From the NCBI GenBank assembly GCA_017620015.1, contig JAFZRE010000035.1, positions 49,285-113,284 of the forward strand: a stretch of DNA of 64,000 nt, in the 5' to 3' direction. Position 1 is the stretch's first letter, and each line of letters begins with the position of its first letter. Origin of the DNA: Bacteroidales bacterium (GTDB taxonomy: Bacteria > Bacteroidota > Bacteroidia > Bacteroidales > ML635J-15). A program made the position numbers and the translations under genes. The notes under the pieces were generated by a model. The model made no database searches. It was not told the origin of the DNA and saw only the letters and a program-made list of their open reading frames with translations. Below, piece by piece: positions 44,981 to 55,814 of the stretch.

Positions 44981-47077
44981 ATGAACGCTTCGCTTGTAAA
45001 TACTAGAAACATCGGCATAATGGCTCACATAGACGCAGGTAAGACTACGACTACTGAGCGCATTCTGTATTATACCGGTGTCAACTACAAGCTTGGCGAA
45101 GTCCACGAGGGCACTGCCACTATGGACTGGATGGCGCAGGAGCAGGAACGCGGCATAACCATCACTTCGGCTGCAACGACAGCTTTCTGGAAGGTCAGCG
45201 ACAACGATTACAAGATCAACATCATTGATACTCCGGGACACGTTGATTTCACAGTCGAAGTTGAAAGGTCGCTGCGTGTGCTCGATGGCGCCGTTGCTGT
45301 GTTCTGTGCTGTGGGAGGCGTTGAGCCACAAAGCGAAACTGTCTGGCATCAGGCAAACAAGTACAATGTTCCACGTCTTGCCTTCGTCAACAAGATGGAC
45401 AGGACTGGCGCAGACTTCATCGGTGTTCTCCAGCAGATAGAAAAGAAACTCGGAGCCAATCCTCTTGCAATGCAACTGCCGATAGGCGATGGCGATTCTT
45501 TCTCTGGAATTGTTGACCTTCTCGAAAACAAGGCTTACGAATGGGATGAAGAATCTCTTGGCGTTAAGTTCAACGAGATTGCAATCCCCGAAGCTATGAA
45601 GTCGGAAGTGGAGGAGTACCGCGAAAAGTTATTGGAAACAGTAGTCGAATTCGACGACGAACTTATGGAAAAGTTCCTCGACGACAGGGACAGCGTTTCG
45701 GTTGCCGACATCAAGAAGGTGTTGCGCAAGGCTGTCATCGACGAGAAATGTGTTCCAGTATTTTGCGGTTCTGCATTCAAGAACAAAGGTATTCAATTAT
45801 TGCTCGACGCAATATGCGAATATCTTCCTTCTCCTCTCGACGTGAAGGCTATCAGCGGACACCATCCCAAGACCGAGGACGTAATCACCAGAAGTGCCGA
45901 CGCAGAAGGACCCCTTGCTGCAATGTGTTTCAAGATTATGGCAAACTCGTTCGTCGGAAAACTTTCATACCTTAGAATATATAGCGGTACAATTAAGACT
46001 GGCGACATGGTTTACAATGTTCGTACTGGCCGCAAGGAAAGAGTAACAAGGATTTTCCAGATGCATTCCAACAAACAAAATCAGATAGAGTCGGTTGAGG
46101 CCGGCGACATCTGCGCAGTGGTTGGACTGAAGGATGTTTTCACTGGCGATACCTTGTGCGATGAAAGGAAACCGATAGTCTTGGAGAGGATGAAATTCCC
46201 TGAACCTGTGATTTCGATAGCCATCGAAGCACAGTCGCAGGCTGACATAGAAAAGCTTAACATAGCACTTGAAAAGTTGTCGGAGGAAGATCCGACTTTT
46301 GCCGTTAGAATAGACGAGATGTCTGGACAGATGCTCATCAGCGGTATGGGAGAACTTCACCTTGAGATTATCATCGACCGTCTCGTTCGCGAGTTCGGTC
46401 TGAAGATAATTCAGGGAAAGCAGCAGGTAAACTACAAGGAAGAATTTGTAGGAAGCGTGCAGCATAGTTATGTTTTCAAGAAGCAGACAGGTGGAAAGGG
46501 AAAATTTGCCGACATTACCGTCAACATCGGACCGGCAGATTCAGACGAGAGCGGATTCGAATTTGTCAACAAGCTCAAGGGCGACAAGTTGCCTGCAGAG
46601 TATGTCAAGGGCGTAGAAGCCGGATTCAAGGAGGCAATGTCGAATGGTCCGCTGCTCGGTTACCCGGTTCACAACATGAAGGTCGAACTTATCGATGGTT
46701 CGTTCCACCCAGTCGACAGCGATGAACTTTCGTTCAAGATTGCTGCCGGCTTGTGCTTCAAGGAAGCATCAAGAATGCTCAAGACCGTTTTGCTCGAGCC
46801 TATAATGAAAGTTGAAATTTTGACTCCTGACGAGTACCTTGGCGATATCAGTGCAGACCTCAACAGAAGGAGAGCTGTAATCGAGGGTATGGATACCAAA
46901 GGAATGCACAGGGTATTGAAGGCTAGGGTTCCGTTGGCAGAGCAGTTCGGATACATAACAGCACTTAGGACTTTAAGTTCGGGAAGGGCAATATTCAGCA
47001 TGGAGTTCTCCTCGTACGAAAAAGTACCAGCAGATATACAACAGAAATTGATAGACAATAGAAAATTTATTTTTTAA
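44981..47077 (+). CDS. fusA: Elongation factor G
   Basis: EF-G drives ribosomal translocation with GTP. The 698-residue protein has the G1 motif [12 protein letters not shown] (15-26), G2 [11 protein letters not shown]3 DTPGH (83-87) and G4 NKMD (137-140), then domains II to V, with domain IV starting near [17 protein letters not shown]. It lies between rpsG and rpsJ. In E. coli tuf comes next; here rpsJ follows after 15 bp, so EF-Tu is encoded elsewhere, as is usual in Bacteroidetes. A second, mitochondrial-type EF-G is possible elsewhere in the genome. Confidence 0.97.
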   Translation: MNASLVNTRNIGIMAHIDAGKTTTTERILYYTGVNYKLGEVHEGTATMDWMAQEQERGITITSAATTAFWKVSDNDYKINIIDTPGHVDFTVEVERSLRVLDGAVAVFCAVGGVEPQSETVWHQANKYNVPRLAFVNKMDRTGADFIGVLQQIEKKLGANPLAMQLPIGDGDSFSGIVDLLENKAYEWDEESLGVKFNEIAIPEAMKSEVEEYREKLLETVVEFDDELMEKFLDDRDSVSVADIKKVLRKAVIDEKCVPVFCGSAFKNKGIQLLLDAICEYLPSPLDVKAISGHHPKTEDVITRSADAEGPLAAMCFKIMANSFVGKLSYLRIYSGTIKTGDMVYNVRTGRKERVTRIFQMHSNKQNQIESVEAGDICAVVGLKDVFTGDTLCDERKPIVLERMKFPEPVISIAIEAQSQADIEKLNIALEKLSEEDPTFAVRIDEMSGQMLISGMGELHLEIIIDRLVREFGLKIIQGKQQVNYKEEFVGSVQHSYVFKKQTGGKGKFADITVNIGPADSDESGFEFVNKLKGDKLPAEYVKGVEAGFKEAMSNGPLLGYPVHNMKVELIDGSFHPVDSDELSFKIAAGLCFKEASRMLKTVLLEPIMKVEILTPDEYLGDISADLNRRRAVIEGMDTKGMHRVLKARVPLAEQFGYITALRTLSSGRAIFSMEFSSYEKVPADIQQKLIDNRKFIF

Positions 47078-47092
47078 TTATAGTAATTAAGT

Positions 47093-47401
47093 ATGAATCA
47101 GAAAATTAGAATTAAGCTGAAATCTTACGACCACAACTTGGTTGACAAGTCGGCAGAAAAGATTCTGAAAACGGTAAAAACAACCGGAGCAGTTGTAAGA
47201 GGTCCTATTCCTCTGCCAACTCACAAGCGTATTTTTACTGTCAACCGTTCGACATTCGTAAACAAGAAGTCGAGAGAACAATTCGAACTCAGTTCGTATA
47301 AGCGTTTGCTCGATATCTATAGCACGACATCGAAGACGATTGATGCGTTGATGAAATTGGAATTGCCCAGTGGCGTAGATGTGGAAATTAAAGCAAGTTA
47401 G
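47093..47401 (+). CDS. rpsJ: 30S ribosomal protein S10
   Basis: S10 (NusE) is a 30S head protein that also serves in transcription antitermination with NusB. The 102-residue sequence has [20 protein letters not shown] at the N-terminus, the long loop region [19 protein letters not shown] and a typical C-terminal strand. It opens the S10 block and lies 21 bp before rplC. Confidence 0.97.
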   Translation: MNQKIRIKLKSYDHNLVDKSAEKILKTVKTTGAVVRGPIPLPTHKRIFTVNRSTFVNKKSREQFELSSYKRLLDIYSTTSKTIDALMKLELPSGVDVEIKAS

Positions 47402-47422
47402 TAATTTTAAAAAAGTATTGAA

Positions 47423-48040
47423 ATGCAAGGAATTATTGGTAAAAAAGTAGGTATGACTTCCATCTTCAGTGTTGAGGGAAAGAACATTCCATGCACTGTT
47501 ATCGAGGCAGGACCTTGCGTAGTAACCCAGTTGAAGACTGTTGAAAAGGATGGTTACGAAGCAGTTCAGTTGGCATTCGATGAAAAAAAGGAAAAACGTA
47601 CGACCAAAGCAATGAAGGGTCATTTCGCAAAGGCAGGAACAACTCCCAAGAAATATTTGGCAGAGTTCAAGGACTTTGGTAAGGAAGTGGCTTTAGGTGA
47701 AGTAGTAGATGTAAATATCTTCATCGAAGGTGAATATTGTGACGTTAGCGGAACATCCAAAGGTAAGGGTTTCCAGGGCGTAGTTAAGAGACATGGTTTC
47801 GGCGGTGTAAACGACAAGACACACGGTCAGCACAACCGCTTGAGAGCTCCTGGTTCTTTGGGCGCATGTTCTACTCCTTCAAGAGTATTCAAGGGAATGC
47901 GTATGGGTGGCCGCATGGGCGGTGACTCCGTGAAGGTTATTAGTTTGAGAGTTTTGAAGGTTATTCCGGAAAGCAATCTTCTGATTGTTAAAGGTTCTGT
48001 TCCGGGTGCCAAAGGTTCATATTTAATAATTGAAAGATAA
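47423..48040 (+). CDS. rplC: 50S ribosomal protein L3
   Basis: L3 reaches the peptidyl-transferase centre through an extended loop. The 205-residue protein starts [15 protein letters not shown] and has [18 protein letters not shown] and [20 protein letters not shown]. The glutamine methylated by PrmB in E. coli is replaced in this last motif (serine at the aligned position), so that modification should be absent. The final base of its stop is the first base of the rplD start. Confidence 0.97.
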   Translation: MQGIIGKKVGMTSIFSVEGKNIPCTVIEAGPCVVTQLKTVEKDGYEAVQLAFDEKKEKRTTKAMKGHFAKAGTTPKKYLAEFKDFGKEVALGEVVDVNIFIEGEYCDVSGTSKGKGFQGVVKRHGFGGVNDKTHGQHNRLRAPGSLGACSTPSRVFKGMRMGGRMGGDSVKVISLRVLKVIPESNLLIVKGSVPGAKGSYLIIER

Positions 48041-48666
48041 TGGAAGTAGCAGTATATAACAAATCTGGAGAAAACACCGGACGCAAAGTAGAATTGAAGG
48101 ATTCCATATTTGCTATCGAACCCAACGACCACGTCATCTACCTCGACTGCAAGCAGTACATGGCAAACAATCGTCAGGGTACCCACTCGTCGTTGCACAG
48201 GGGTATTGTTTCCGGTAGTACAAAGAAGTTGAAAAAGCAGAAGGGAACAGGTACAGCACGTTTTGGTAGCATCAAGAACCCGCTCTTCAGAGGTGGAGGT
48301 AGAGTTTTTGGTCCAGAACCAAGATTGTACGACTTCAAGCTCAACAAGAAAGTTAAGAGATTGGCAAGAAAGTCGGCGTTGACTTACAAGATGCAGGACA
48401 ACAATATCTATGTTCTTGATAATCTGAATTTTGATGAAATTAAAACTAAGAATATCGTCGGTTTGAAAAATAATTTCAAATTTGATAATAAAAAAGTTTT
48501 AATTGTTATGTCGGAATCAAATAAAAATGTATATTTGTCCGCACGAAATTTGAAAGACGTAAATGTTGTAACTGCTAGTGAATTAACTACATACGACATT
48601 ATGTGGGCTTCGATTCTTATGGTTGAAGAGAAGTCAATTTGTGTTTTTGAAAGTATTTTATCGTAA
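48040..48666 (+). CDS. rplD: 50S ribosomal protein L4
   Basis: L4 lines the nascent peptide exit tunnel. The 208-residue protein has the tunnel loop with KKQKGTGTARFGSIKNPLFRGG and the FGPEPRLYDFKLNKKVKRLA helix. In enterobacteria L4 also represses this operon through the leader; no such leader structure was recognised here. Starts by one-base overlap with rplC. Confidence 0.96.
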   Translation: MEVAVYNKSGENTGRKVELKDSIFAIEPNDHVIYLDCKQYMANNRQGTHSSLHRGIVSGSTKKLKKQKGTGTARFGSIKNPLFRGGGRVFGPEPRLYDFKLNKKVKRLARKSALTYKMQDNNIYVLDNLNFDEIKTKNIVGLKNNFKFDNKKVLIVMSESNKNVYLSARNLKDVNVVTASELTTYDIMWASILMVEEKSICVFESILS

Positions 48667-48679
48667 CGGTATTAAGAAA

Positions 48680-48970
48680 ATGGAAATATTAGTTAAACCG
48701 ATATTGACCGAAAAGATGACAAAGTTGGGTGAAAAGCTCAACCGTTACGCTTTTATGGTAGATAAGAGAGCAGATAAGCTGCAGATTAAGGAAGCAGTAG
48801 AAAAGATGTATGATGTTAAGGTTGAAGCCGTAAACACCATGCGTTATTCTGGTAAGCTGAAAGTTCGCTATACAAAGAGCGGAGTACAGCGTGGCAGATC
48901 GAACTCCTACAAGAAGGCAGTTATTACTCTCGTAGAAGGAAATGTTATTGATTTTTATAGCAATATTTAG
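48680..48970 (+). CDS. rplW: 50S ribosomal protein L23
   Basis: L23 surrounds the tunnel exit and docks trigger factor and SRP. I choose the ATG at 48680 (96 residues, MEILVKPILTEKMTKL); an earlier frame start at 48623 would overlap rplD and lacks homology. The loop RYTKSGVQRGRSNSYKKAVITL is intact. It lies 13 bp after rplD. Confidence 0.95.
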   Translation: MEILVKPILTEKMTKLGEKLNRYAFMVDKRADKLQIKEAVEKMYDVKVEAVNTMRYSGKLKVRYTKSGVQRGRSNSYKKAVITLVEGNVIDFYSNI

Positions 48971-48986
48971 TAAAGAAAAGTAAGAG

Positions 48987-49811
48987 ATGGCTTTAAGAAA
49001 ATTAAATCCGACAACACCGGGTCAAAGATTCAAGGTTATCAGCGCGTTTGACGAAATCACACGCAGCAAGCCGGAAAAATCTTTGTTGGTACCATTAAGA
49101 AAATCCGGGGGACGAAACAATCAGGGTAAGATGACCATGCGCTACATCGGCGGCGGTCACAAGAGACAGTACCGTTTGATTGATTTCAAGAGAGATAGAG
49201 ATGGCATGAAGGCAACGGTAAAGTCGATCGAGTACGATCCGAACCGTTCAGCCCGTATCGCCCTAGTTGCTTATGAAGATGGTGAGAAGAGATACATCAT
49301 CGCACCTAACGGACTTCAGCTCGGTCAGGTTATCGAATCTGGCAAGAACGTAGCACCGGAATTGGGTAACACCTTGTTTATGGGTGATATTCCTCTGGGA
49401 ACAATCGTTCACAACATCGAGTTGAGACCGGGCCAGGGAGCAGTAATCGCTAGAAGTGCAGGCTCATATGCCCAGTTAGTATCAAAGGAAGGCAAGTACG
49501 CTATCGTAAGAATGCCTTCGGGTGAAGTAAGAAAGATCCTCGTTACCTGCAAGGCAACCATAGGAAGCGTTTCTAACGCAGACCACGCTCTTGAGAGCGA
49601 CGGTAAGGCAGGTCGTTCACGCTGGTTCGGTCGTCGTCCGCACAACCGCGGTGTCGTAATGAACCCAGTTGATCACCCAATGGGTGGTGGTGAAGGTAGA
49701 GCATCTGGAGGTCACCCACGTTCGAGAAAGGGATTGCTTGCTAAGGGTTATAAGACTCGCAGCACTAAGAAGGAATCCAATAAGTATATTGTTGAAAGAA
49801 GGAAAAAGTAA
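48987..49811 (+). CDS. rplB: 50S ribosomal protein L2
   Basis: L2 supports the peptidyl-transferase centre and intersubunit bridge B7b. The 274-residue protein has the RNA-binding core ([20 protein letters not shown]) and the C-terminal motif [17 protein letters not shown] with the conserved histidine. Its length is normal. rpsS starts 6 bp downstream. Confidence 0.97.
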   Translation: MALRKLNPTTPGQRFKVISAFDEITRSKPEKSLLVPLRKSGGRNNQGKMTMRYIGGGHKRQYRLIDFKRDRDGMKATVKSIEYDPNRSARIALVAYEDGEKRYIIAPNGLQLGQVIESGKNVAPELGNTLFMGDIPLGTIVHNIELRPGQGAVIARSAGSYAQLVSKEGKYAIVRMPSGEVRKILVTCKATIGSVSNADHALESDGKAGRSRWFGRRPHNRGVVMNPVDHPMGGGEGRASGGHPRSRKGLLAKGYKTRSTKKESNKYIVERRKK

Positions 49812-49817
49812 TCAGGT

Positions 49818-50087
49818 ATGAGTAGATCACTTAAAAAAGGACCGTTCATTGACTTCAATCTTGAGAAGAAAGTCACAGCAATGGAAGCTAGCGGTAAGAA
49901 GACAGCCATCAAGACATGGGCTAGAGCATCAGTTATTCCGCCTGAGTTTGTAGGTCATACTTTCGCTGTTCATAACGGAAACAAGTTCATTCCGGTATAT
50001 GTAACAGAAAACATGGTAGGTCACAAATTGGGCGAATTTGCTCCCACAAGAACATTCCGTGGTCACGGTGGTAAGAAGAACAAATAA
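49818..50087 (+). CDS. rpsS: 30S ribosomal protein S19
   Basis: S19 binds 16S rRNA in the head next to S13. The 89-residue protein starts [18 protein letters not shown] and has [20 protein letters not shown] and the ending [16 protein letters not shown]. Standard length, 11 bp before rplV. Confidence 0.97.
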   Translation: MSRSLKKGPFIDFNLEKKVTAMEASGKKTAIKTWARASVIPPEFVGHTFAVHNGNKFIPVYVTENMVGHKLGEFAPTRTFRGHGGKKNK

Positions 50088-50098
50088 AAGTAAAAGTT

Positions 50099-50521
50099 AT
50101 GGGCGCACGTAAAAGAATAAGAGCTAATAGCATAAAAGAAGCAAGAAAGCAGAAAAGCTTCGCCATCCTCCGTAATTGTCCGACATCTCCAATAAAGATG
50201 AGACTCGTTGCTGACCAGATAAGAGGAATTGAAGTTGAAAAGGCTTTGAATATTTTGAAGTATTCCTCTAAGGTTGCATCACGCGATATCGAGAAGTTAT
50301 TGATGTCCGCAATCGCAAACTGGCAGGCTAAGAACGAAGGCGCTAAGATGGAAGACGCAGGTCTCGTAGTAAAGGAGATCTATGTTGATTCCGGTAGAGT
50401 GCTCAAGAGAATCAAACCTGCTCCTCAAGGAAGAGGATATCGTATTAGAAAACGTTCTAATCACGTTACTTTAGTGGTAGGTAGCAAAGAAAATGAATTA
50501 GTAAAAGAAGAAAACGCATAA
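50099..50521 (+). CDS. rplV: 50S ribosomal protein L22
   Basis: L22 contacts all 23S rRNA domains and its beta hairpin narrows the exit tunnel. The 140-residue protein has [14 protein letters not shown] and the hairpin region [20 protein letters not shown], where macrolide-resistance changes occur in other species; no obvious deletion is seen. The N-terminal extension (about 20 residues, basic) and acidic C-terminal tail are extra to E. coli. Confidence 0.96.
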   Translation: MGARKRIRANSIKEARKQKSFAILRNCPTSPIKMRLVADQIRGIEVEKALNILKYSSKVASRDIEKLLMSAIANWQAKNEGAKMEDAGLVVKEIYVDSGRVLKRIKPAPQGRGYRIRKRSNHVTLVVGSKENELVKEENA

Positions 50522-50525
50522 TCTC

Positions 50526-51251
50526 ATGGGACAAAAATGTAATCCAATAAGCAATAGATTAGGCATAATCAAAGGTTGGGATTCTAACTGGTACGGTGGA
50601 AAGAAGTATGCTGACAAACTTGCTGAAGACGCAGGTATTCGTAGATATTTGAATACTCGTTTAGATAAAGCCTCCGTCTCAAAGATTACTATCGAAAGAT
50701 CTTTGAAGATGATAACCATTACAATCAGCACTGCACGTCCTGGTTTTGTAATCGGTAAGGATGGTGACGAAGTAAATAAGCTTCGCGAAGAATTAAAGAA
50801 AATAACTAACAAGGACGTTCAGATCAACATTTATGAAATCAAGCGTCCCGAACTTGAAGCAGAATTGGTTGCCAATACTCTCGCTCGTCAGCTCGAAGGC
50901 AAGATGGCTTACAGAAGAGCTGTAAAGATGGCTATCGCATCGACAATGAGAATGGGTGCAGAAGGCATAAAGATTCAGATCTCTGGTCGTTTGAACGGTG
51001 CTGAAATGGCTCGCTCGGAAATGTACAAGGAAGGAAGAACTCCTCTCCACACTTTGAGAGCAGACATCGACTACGCATTGGCAGAAGCAATCACCAAGAC
51101 CGGTCTTCTCGGTATCAAGGTATGGATCTGCAGAGGCGAAAAGTACGGTAAGGTTGACTTGTCACCGAATTTCGGCAAGAAGGTTCAGTCACCTAAGGGC
51201 GGTAGCATGAATCCTAGTGGTAATAAAAGACAAAGAAGAACAACAAAGTAA
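50526..51251 (+). CDS. rpsC: 30S ribosomal protein S3
   Basis: S3 lines the mRNA entry tunnel. The 241-residue protein starts [19 protein letters not shown]. The KH domain has the GxxG loop GKDG in [13 protein letters not shown] (about 74-86). The C-terminal domain has [18 protein letters not shown] and [16 protein letters not shown]. Standard length with a basic tail. 4 bp after rplV. Confidence 0.97.
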   Translation: MGQKCNPISNRLGIIKGWDSNWYGGKKYADKLAEDAGIRRYLNTRLDKASVSKITIERSLKMITITISTARPGFVIGKDGDEVNKLREELKKITNKDVQINIYEIKRPELEAELVANTLARQLEGKMAYRRAVKMAIASTMRMGAEGIKIQISGRLNGAEMARSEMYKEGRTPLHTLRADIDYALAEAITKTGLLGIKVWICRGEKYGKVDLSPNFGKKVQSPKGGSMNPSGNKRQRRTTK

Positions 51252-51263
51252 AATCTGAAAGCT

Positions 51264-51689
51264 ATGTTACAACCAAAAAGAACAAAGTTTAGAAAAGAGC
51301 AAAAGGGCAAAATGAAAGGTAATGCCCAGCGCGGCAACCAGATAGCTTTCGGTTCCTTTGGAATCAAAGCTATGGAGATGTGCCTCCTTACTGGTCGTCA
51401 GATTGAGGCAGCCCGTGTAGCTGTTACAAGAAAGATGCAAAGACAAGGACAGATTTGGATCCGAATTTTCCCGGATAAGCCAATCACCAGCAAACCAGCC
51501 GAAGTTCGTATGGGTAAAGGTAAAGGTGCTCCCGAAGGATTCGTAGCCAGAGTTACTCCTGGAAGAATTTTATTTGAAGCAGAAGGTATTCCTTTTGACC
51601 TCGCAAAAGAAGCCTTGAGATTAGCCGCTCAAAAACTTCCAATCAAAACAAAATTTGTCGTTCGTCGCGATTATGATTTTAACGAATAA
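51264..51689 (+). CDS. rplP: 50S ribosomal protein L16
   Basis: L16 organises the A-site finger and aminoacyl-tRNA binding on the 50S. The 141-residue protein has [18 protein letters not shown], the [20 protein letters not shown] helix and [16 protein letters not shown]. The arginine hydroxylated by RoxA in E. coli lies in the segment VRMGKGKG and is present. 11 bp before rpmC. Confidence 0.97.
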   Translation: MLQPKRTKFRKEQKGKMKGNAQRGNQIAFGSFGIKAMEMCLLTGRQIEAARVAVTRKMQRQGQIWIRIFPDKPITSKPAEVRMGKGKGAPEGFVARVTPGRILFEAEGIPFDLAKEALRLAAQKLPIKTKFVVRRDYDFNE

Positions 51690-51700
51690 TACTACAGACA

Positions 51701-51901
51701 ATGGAAAATAAAGAAATAGTAGGATTGACAACAAAGGAAATCGTTGAGAAGATTGCAACGGAAAAGTTTAATCTTAACAAGATGAAACTTAACCACGCTG
51801 TTTCTCCATTGGAAAATCCTCAGCGATTGAAGGAAGTGAGAAGAACCATCGCAAGGCTTAACACAGAGCTTCGCAAAAGAGAATTAACATCAAATAAATA
51901 A
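51701..51901 (+). CDS. rpmC: 50S ribosomal protein L29
   Basis: L29 is a small two-helix protein at the tunnel exit next to L23. The 66-residue sequence has [20 protein letters not shown] and the ending [20 protein letters not shown] typical of the family. Standard length; 8 bp before rpsQ. Confidence 0.95.
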   Translation: MENKEIVGLTTKEIVEKIATEKFNLNKMKLNHAVSPLENPQRLKEVRRTIARLNTELRKRELTSNK

Positions 51902-51909
51902 GGGCAGCC

Positions 51910-52167
51910 ATGGAAGAAAGAAACTTGAGAAAAGAACGTATAGGTGTTGTCGTAAGCAATAAGATGGAAAAGTCTATCGTAGTTGCTGTAAAGCGTAAGG
52001 AAAAACACCCAAAATACGGTAAGTTTGTGAATAAGACCAAGAAGTTTGTTGCTCATGATGAAGAAAACAAATGCGACATAGGAGATACCGTTCTCATTAT
52101 GGAAACTCGTCCGTTGAGCAAGAACAAAAGGTGGAGATTAGTAAATATAATTGAAAAAGTTAAATAG
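51910..52167 (+). CDS. rpsQ: 30S ribosomal protein S17
   Basis: S17 is an OB-fold primary binder of the 16S 5' domain. The 85-residue protein has [20 protein letters not shown], the [20 protein letters not shown] loop and [14 protein letters not shown]. Standard length, 2 bp before rplN. Confidence 0.97.
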   Translation: MEERNLRKERIGVVVSNKMEKSIVVAVKRKEKHPKYGKFVNKTKKFVAHDEENKCDIGDTVLIMETRPLSKNKRWRLVNIIEKVK

Positions 52168-52169
52168 TC

Positions 52170-52538
52170 ATGATACAACAGGAAACCAGATTAAATGTTG
52201 CAGACAACAGCGGCGCAAAGGAAGTATTGTGCATCCGCGTACTCGGTGGTACCGGAAAGAAGTATGCAACCATCGGCGACAAGATAGTTGTTACCGTAAA
52301 GAGCGCATTGCCGGGTGGCGACCTCAAGAAAGGTTCTGTCTCCAAGGCTGTTGTAGTGAGAGTGAAAAAGGAAATCAGACGTCCGGACGGATCTTATATC
52401 AGATTCGACGACAATGCTTGCGTTTTATTGACAGCTGCAGGCGAACTGAAGGGTACCCGTATTTTCGGCCCGGTAGCTCGCGAGTTGCGTGAAAAGCAGT
52501 ATATGAAGATTGTATCATTGGCACCAGAAGTTTTATAA
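52170..52538 (+). CDS. rplN: 50S ribosomal protein L14
   Basis: L14 lies at the subunit interface and binds ribosome-silencing factor RsfS in other bacteria. The 122-residue protein starts [19 protein letters not shown] and has [18 protein letters not shown] and [20 protein letters not shown]. Exact family length. Confidence 0.98.
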   Translation: MIQQETRLNVADNSGAKEVLCIRVLGGTGKKYATIGDKIVVTVKSALPGGDLKKGSVSKAVVVRVKKEIRRPDGSYIRFDDNACVLLTAAGELKGTRIFGPVARELREKQYMKIVSLAPEVL

Positions 52539-52550
52539 ATCGAAATTACT

Positions 52551-52874
52551 ATGACTCAGAAATTGCACATAAAGAAAGGGGATACCGTCTACGTAAATGC
52601 AGGCGAATCCAAGGGTCAGCAGGGCAGAGTTCTGGAAATCTTGAAAAAGAAGAACCGCGCCATCGTTGAAGGTGTTAATATGATATCAAAGCACCAGAAG
52701 CCAAATGCTGCTCATCCGCAAGGTGGTATTATTAAACAGGAAGCAGGAATTCATATTTCGAACCTTATGCTTGTAGATCCTAAGACTGGAAAGCCTACAA
52801 GAATCGGCCGCAAGAAAAACGAAGAAGGCAAGTTGGTTCGTTATGCTAAAAAGTCTGGAGAGGAGATTAAGTAA
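52551..52874 (+). CDS. rplX: 50S ribosomal protein L24
   Basis: L24 initiates 50S assembly. The 107-residue protein has a KOW motif ([20 protein letters not shown], about 6-25) and the loop [18 protein letters not shown]. The stop overlaps the rplE start by one base. Confidence 0.96.
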   Translation: MTQKLHIKKGDTVYVNAGESKGQQGRVLEILKKKNRAIVEGVNMISKHQKPNAAHPQGGIIKQEAGIHISNLMLVDPKTGKPTRIGRKKNEEGKLVRYAKKSGEEIK

Positions 52875-53434
52875 TGGAAAAATTCGTTCCTACATTAAAG
52901 AAGAAATATCAGGAAGAAATAGTTTCTGCCCTGATGCAGGAATTCAATTACAAGACCGTAATGCAGGTTCCTAGATTGGAAAAGATAGTTATTAACGAAG
53001 GTTTGGGCCAGGCTATCTCCGACAAGAAGTTAATCGACATCGCTATCGACGAGTTGACAAACATCACCGGACAGAAGGCTGTTCCTACTACTTCTAAGAA
53101 GGATATTTCAAACTTCAAGCTGCGTAAGAAAATGCAGATTGGCGTTAGAGTAACCTTGAGAAGAGACAGAATGTACGAATTCCTTGAAAGACTCGTAGCA
53201 ATCGCATTGCCACGTATCCGCGACTTACGTGGTGTAAACTACAAGTTCGACGGCAAGGGAAACTACACTTTGGGTGTAAACGAACAGATTATCTTCCCGG
53301 AAATTGATATCGACAAGATCAATAGAATTATGGGTATGGATATTACTTTCGTTACTTCGGCTAAGACCGACGAAGAAGGTTATGCACTTCTGAAACATTT
53401 TGGAGTTCCATTTAAGAATCTTAAAAAGAATTAA
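52874..53434 (+). CDS. rplE: 50S ribosomal protein L5
   Basis: L5 binds 5S rRNA and contacts P-site tRNA and S13. The 186-residue protein has [15 protein letters not shown], the [20 protein letters not shown] segment and the C-terminal [17 protein letters not shown]. Standard length. rpsN follows after 5 bp. Confidence 0.97.
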   Translation: MEKFVPTLKKKYQEEIVSALMQEFNYKTVMQVPRLEKIVINEGLGQAISDKKLIDIAIDELTNITGQKAVPTTSKKDISNFKLRKKMQIGVRVTLRRDRMYEFLERLVAIALPRIRDLRGVNYKFDGKGNYTLGVNEQIIFPEIDIDKINRIMGMDITFVTSAKTDEEGYALLKHFGVPFKNLKKN

Positions 53435-53439
53435 TTAGT

Positions 53440-53709
53440 ATGGCAAAAGAATCAATGAAAGCTCGCGAGGTCAAGAGACTCGCATTAGTAGAGAAGTACG
53501 CTGCTAAGAGAGCACAGTATAAGGCAGAAGGCAACTTCGAGGCTTTGCACAAGCTCCCGAAGAACTCGAACAAGATCAGACTGCACAATCGTTGCAGCCA
53601 GTCGGGTCGTCCGAAAGGATACATGCGCCAGTTCGGAATCAGCCGTATCGCTTTCCGCGAAATGGCATCTGCCGGATTAATTCCAGGTGTAAAGAAGGCT
53701 AGTTGGTAA
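53440..53709 (+). CDS. rpsN: 30S ribosomal protein S14 (zinc-free long form)
   Basis: The 89-residue S14 is the long C-minus form. Where zinc-binding S14 has two CxxC pairs, this one has [20 protein letters not shown] with only one cysteine, so it should not bind zinc. The N-terminal helix ([17 protein letters not shown]) is typical. The next gene, rpsH, is 33 bp away across an AT-rich spacer. Confidence 0.97.
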   Translation: MAKESMKAREVKRLALVEKYAAKRAQYKAEGNFEALHKLPKNSNKIRLHNRCSQSGRPKGYMRQFGISRIAFREMASAGLIPGVKKASW

Positions 53710-53742
53710 ACTAAATTTTTATTAATTAAATATTTTTGAATA

Positions 53743-54138
53743 ATGACTGATCCAATTGCAGATTATTTGACCAGAATTAGAAATGCCGTAATGGCAGGAC
53801 ATAAGATTGTCGAAGTTCCTGGTTCTAACCTTAAGAGGGAAATCACTAAGGTGCTTTTCGAAAAAGGTTACATTTTGAATTACAAGTTCGAGGATATCGG
53901 TTATCAGGGAAATATTAAGATCGCTCTTAAGTATCATCCCGTAACGAAGGTATCGGCGATAAAGAAGTTAGAGAGAATTAGTAGGCCGGGTTTGAGAAAG
54001 TATGTTGATACAACCTCGATACCTAGAGTATTGAACGGTTTGGGTATTGCTATCCTTTCGACAAACAAGGGCGTCATGACCGACAAGGAAGCTCGTCAGG
54101 AGAACGTTGGTGGTGAAGTATTGTGTTACGTTTATTAA
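53743..54138 (+). CDS. rpsH: 30S ribosomal protein S8
   Basis: S8 binds the central domain of 16S rRNA; in E. coli it represses the spc operon. The 131-residue protein starts TDPIADYLTRIRNAVMAGHK and ends in the RNA-binding part with ISRPGLRKYV and GLGIAILSTNKGVMTDKEAR. The AT-rich stretch before it contains TATTTTTG, but that is only 4 bp from the ATG and is unlikely to be its promoter. Confidence 0.97.
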   Translation: MTDPIADYLTRIRNAVMAGHKIVEVPGSNLKREITKVLFEKGYILNYKFEDIGYQGNIKIALKYHPVTKVSAIKKLERISRPGLRKYVDTTSIPRVLNGLGIAILSTNKGVMTDKEARQENVGGEVLCYVY

Positions 54139-54150
54139 AAAATTAAGAAG

Positions 54151-54705
54151 ATGTCTCGTATAGGAAAATTGCCGATTTCGGTTCCCGCAGGCGTTACGGT
54201 GAAAATAAGTGACGACAACGTAGTTACTGTTAAGGGTCCCCTTGGTGAATTGTCACAGAAGGTAGACTCTAACATCGAAGTTAAGTTCGAAGATGGTCAT
54301 ATCACTTTCGCAAGACCGAACGATGAGAAGGAAAACAGAGCTAAGCACGGATTGTACAGAGCTTTGGTTAACAATATGGTAAAGGGTGTTTCTGAAGGCT
54401 TCAAGACCGAACAGGAATTTGTTGGTGTTGGTTTCAAGGCTGAATCTCAGGGACAGATAATCGAAATGTCTCTCGGTTACTCGCACGCTATTCTCTTCGA
54501 AGTTCCGAAGGAAATCAAGGTTGAATGCAAGACCGAAAAGAGAGGAAACTCGACCCTTACTATGACAAGTATCGACAAACAGTTGCTCGGACAGGTTGCA
54601 GCTAAGATTCGTTCGCTGCGTCCACCTGAGCCATACAAGGGTAAAGGTATCAAGTTTGTTGACGAAGAGTTGCGTAGAAAGGCTGGTAAGTCAGCTAAGG
54701 TTTAA
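54151..54705 (+). CDS. rplF: 50S ribosomal protein L6
   Basis: L6 has two similar alpha/beta domains and binds near the sarcin-ricin loop. The 184-residue protein has SRIGKLPISVPAGVTVKISD, the first-domain end VNNMVKGVSEGFKTE and the second-domain C-terminus RPPEPYKGKGIKFVDEELRR. Standard length. Confidence 0.97.
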   Translation: MSRIGKLPISVPAGVTVKISDDNVVTVKGPLGELSQKVDSNIEVKFEDGHITFARPNDEKENRAKHGLYRALVNNMVKGVSEGFKTEQEFVGVGFKAESQGQIIEMSLGYSHAILFEVPKEIKVECKTEKRGNSTLTMTSIDKQLLGQVAAKIRSLRPPEPYKGKGIKFVDEELRRKAGKSAKV

Positions 54706-54724
54706 TTCTTAAAATTTTAAAGAT

Positions 54725-55081
54725 ATGGCTTTTTCGAAAATAGAAAGAAGACTCAAGATAAAACGCAGAATCCGTAGAAACATATTCGGAACTGCTGAAA
54801 AACCAAGAATGTCCGTATTCCGTAGCAATCGTCAGATAAGCGTACAGATAATCGACGATTTGGCAGCTAATACTTTGGTTTCTGCAACTTCAAAGTGCAA
54901 GGAAATCGAAGGCGTAAAGGCTACCAAGTCAGAAAAGGCAGCTATGGTTGGTAAGTTGGTTGCCAAGATTGCTTTGGAAAAAGGAATCAAGGAAGTGGTT
55001 TTTGATAGAAATGGTTACTTGTATCACGGCAAGGTAAAGGCTTTGGCCGACGGTGCAAGAGAAGGTGGACTTAAACTATAA
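54725..55081 (+). CDS. rplR: 50S ribosomal protein L18
   Basis: L18 delivers 5S rRNA to the 50S subunit with L5. The 118-residue protein has [40 protein letters not shown] and the ending [18 protein letters not shown], all typical. rpsE starts 7 bp after its stop. Confidence 0.97.
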   Translation: MAFSKIERRLKIKRRIRRNIFGTAEKPRMSVFRSNRQISVQIIDDLAANTLVSATSKCKEIEGVKATKSEKAAMVGKLVAKIALEKGIKEVVFDRNGYLYHGKVKALADGAREGGLKL

Positions 55082-55088
55082 TAAAGAT

Positions 55089-55604
55089 ATGTTGAATAAC
55101 GCTAAGAAAGTAAAGACCAGTGATCTGGAATTGAAAGATAGATTGGTTAGCATCCAAAGGGTTACCAAGGTTACCAAGGGTGGACGTACCTTCAGTTTCT
55201 CAGCTATAGTAGTTGTTGGAAACGAAGACGGAATCGTAGGTTACGGTTTGGGTAAGGCCAGCGAAGTAACAACTGCTATCCAGAAGGGTGTTGAAGATGC
55301 CAAGAAGAATTTGATTAAGGTTCCTGTACACAAGGGAACAGTTCCTCACGAGCAGTCGGCTAAGTTCGGTGGTGCAAGAGTATGGATCAAACCTGCTGCA
55401 TCGGGAACAGGCGTAAAGGCTGGTGGTGCTATGCGTGCCGTATTCGAAAGCGTGGGAATTACCGATATCCTTGCAAAGTCAAAGGGTTCGTCAAATCCTC
55501 ATAACTTGGTAAAGGCTACTATCGCAGCATTGCTCGAAATGCGTGATGCAAACGAGGTTGCTTATCAGAGACAAGTGAACTTGGACAAAGTGTTTAACGG
55601 ATAA
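55089..55604 (+). CDS. rpsE: 30S ribosomal protein S5
   Basis: S5 sits at the mRNA entry and affects decoding accuracy. I start at the ATG at 55089 (171 residues), because an earlier in-frame start at 55053 would overlap rplR and adds no family sequence. The double-stranded-RNA-binding-like domain has [20 protein letters not shown] and the second domain has [20 protein letters not shown]. Standard length. Confidence 0.97.
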   Translation: MLNNAKKVKTSDLELKDRLVSIQRVTKVTKGGRTFSFSAIVVVGNEDGIVGYGLGKASEVTTAIQKGVEDAKKNLIKVPVHKGTVPHEQSAKFGGARVWIKPAASGTGVKAGGAMRAVFESVGITDILAKSKGSSNPHNLVKATIAALLEMRDANEVAYQRQVNLDKVFNG

Positions 55605-55616
55605 AAATTATTTGTC

Positions 55617-55793
55617 ATGAAGATTAGAGTAACGCAAATTAAAAGTATGATTGGCAGCACCCAGCGTCAGAAGAATACTCTCGCCGCATTGGGAATTAAG
55701 AAGATGCACAATCCTGTTGAACATGAAGCCACCCCACAGATTCTCGGTATGGTGGAAAAAGTTCGTCATTTAGTAAATGTTGAAGAAATTTAA
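55617..55793 (+). CDS. rpmD: 50S ribosomal protein L30
   Basis: This is a 58-residue L30, a small protein on the 50S surface contacting 23S domain II and 5S-side rRNA. It starts MKIRVTQIKSMIGSTQRQK and has the family pattern LAALGIKKMHNPVEHE and MVEKVRHLVNVEEI. It sits 12 bp after rpsE and 21 bp before rplO, in the normal spc order. Confidence 0.95.
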   Translation: MKIRVTQIKSMIGSTQRQKNTLAALGIKKMHNPVEHEATPQILGMVEKVRHLVNVEEI

Positions 55794-55814
55794 TAATTTT
55801 AAAGAAGATTTATT

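Noticed and set aside
44981..47093. Missing tuf after fusA and missing adk after secY as deletions
   Set aside because: This gene order is usual in Bacteroidetes, so it is not evidence of loss.
53731..53738. TATTTTTG box before rpsH as an internal promoter
   Set aside because: It ends 4 bp before the ATG, so transcription would begin inside the coding region.
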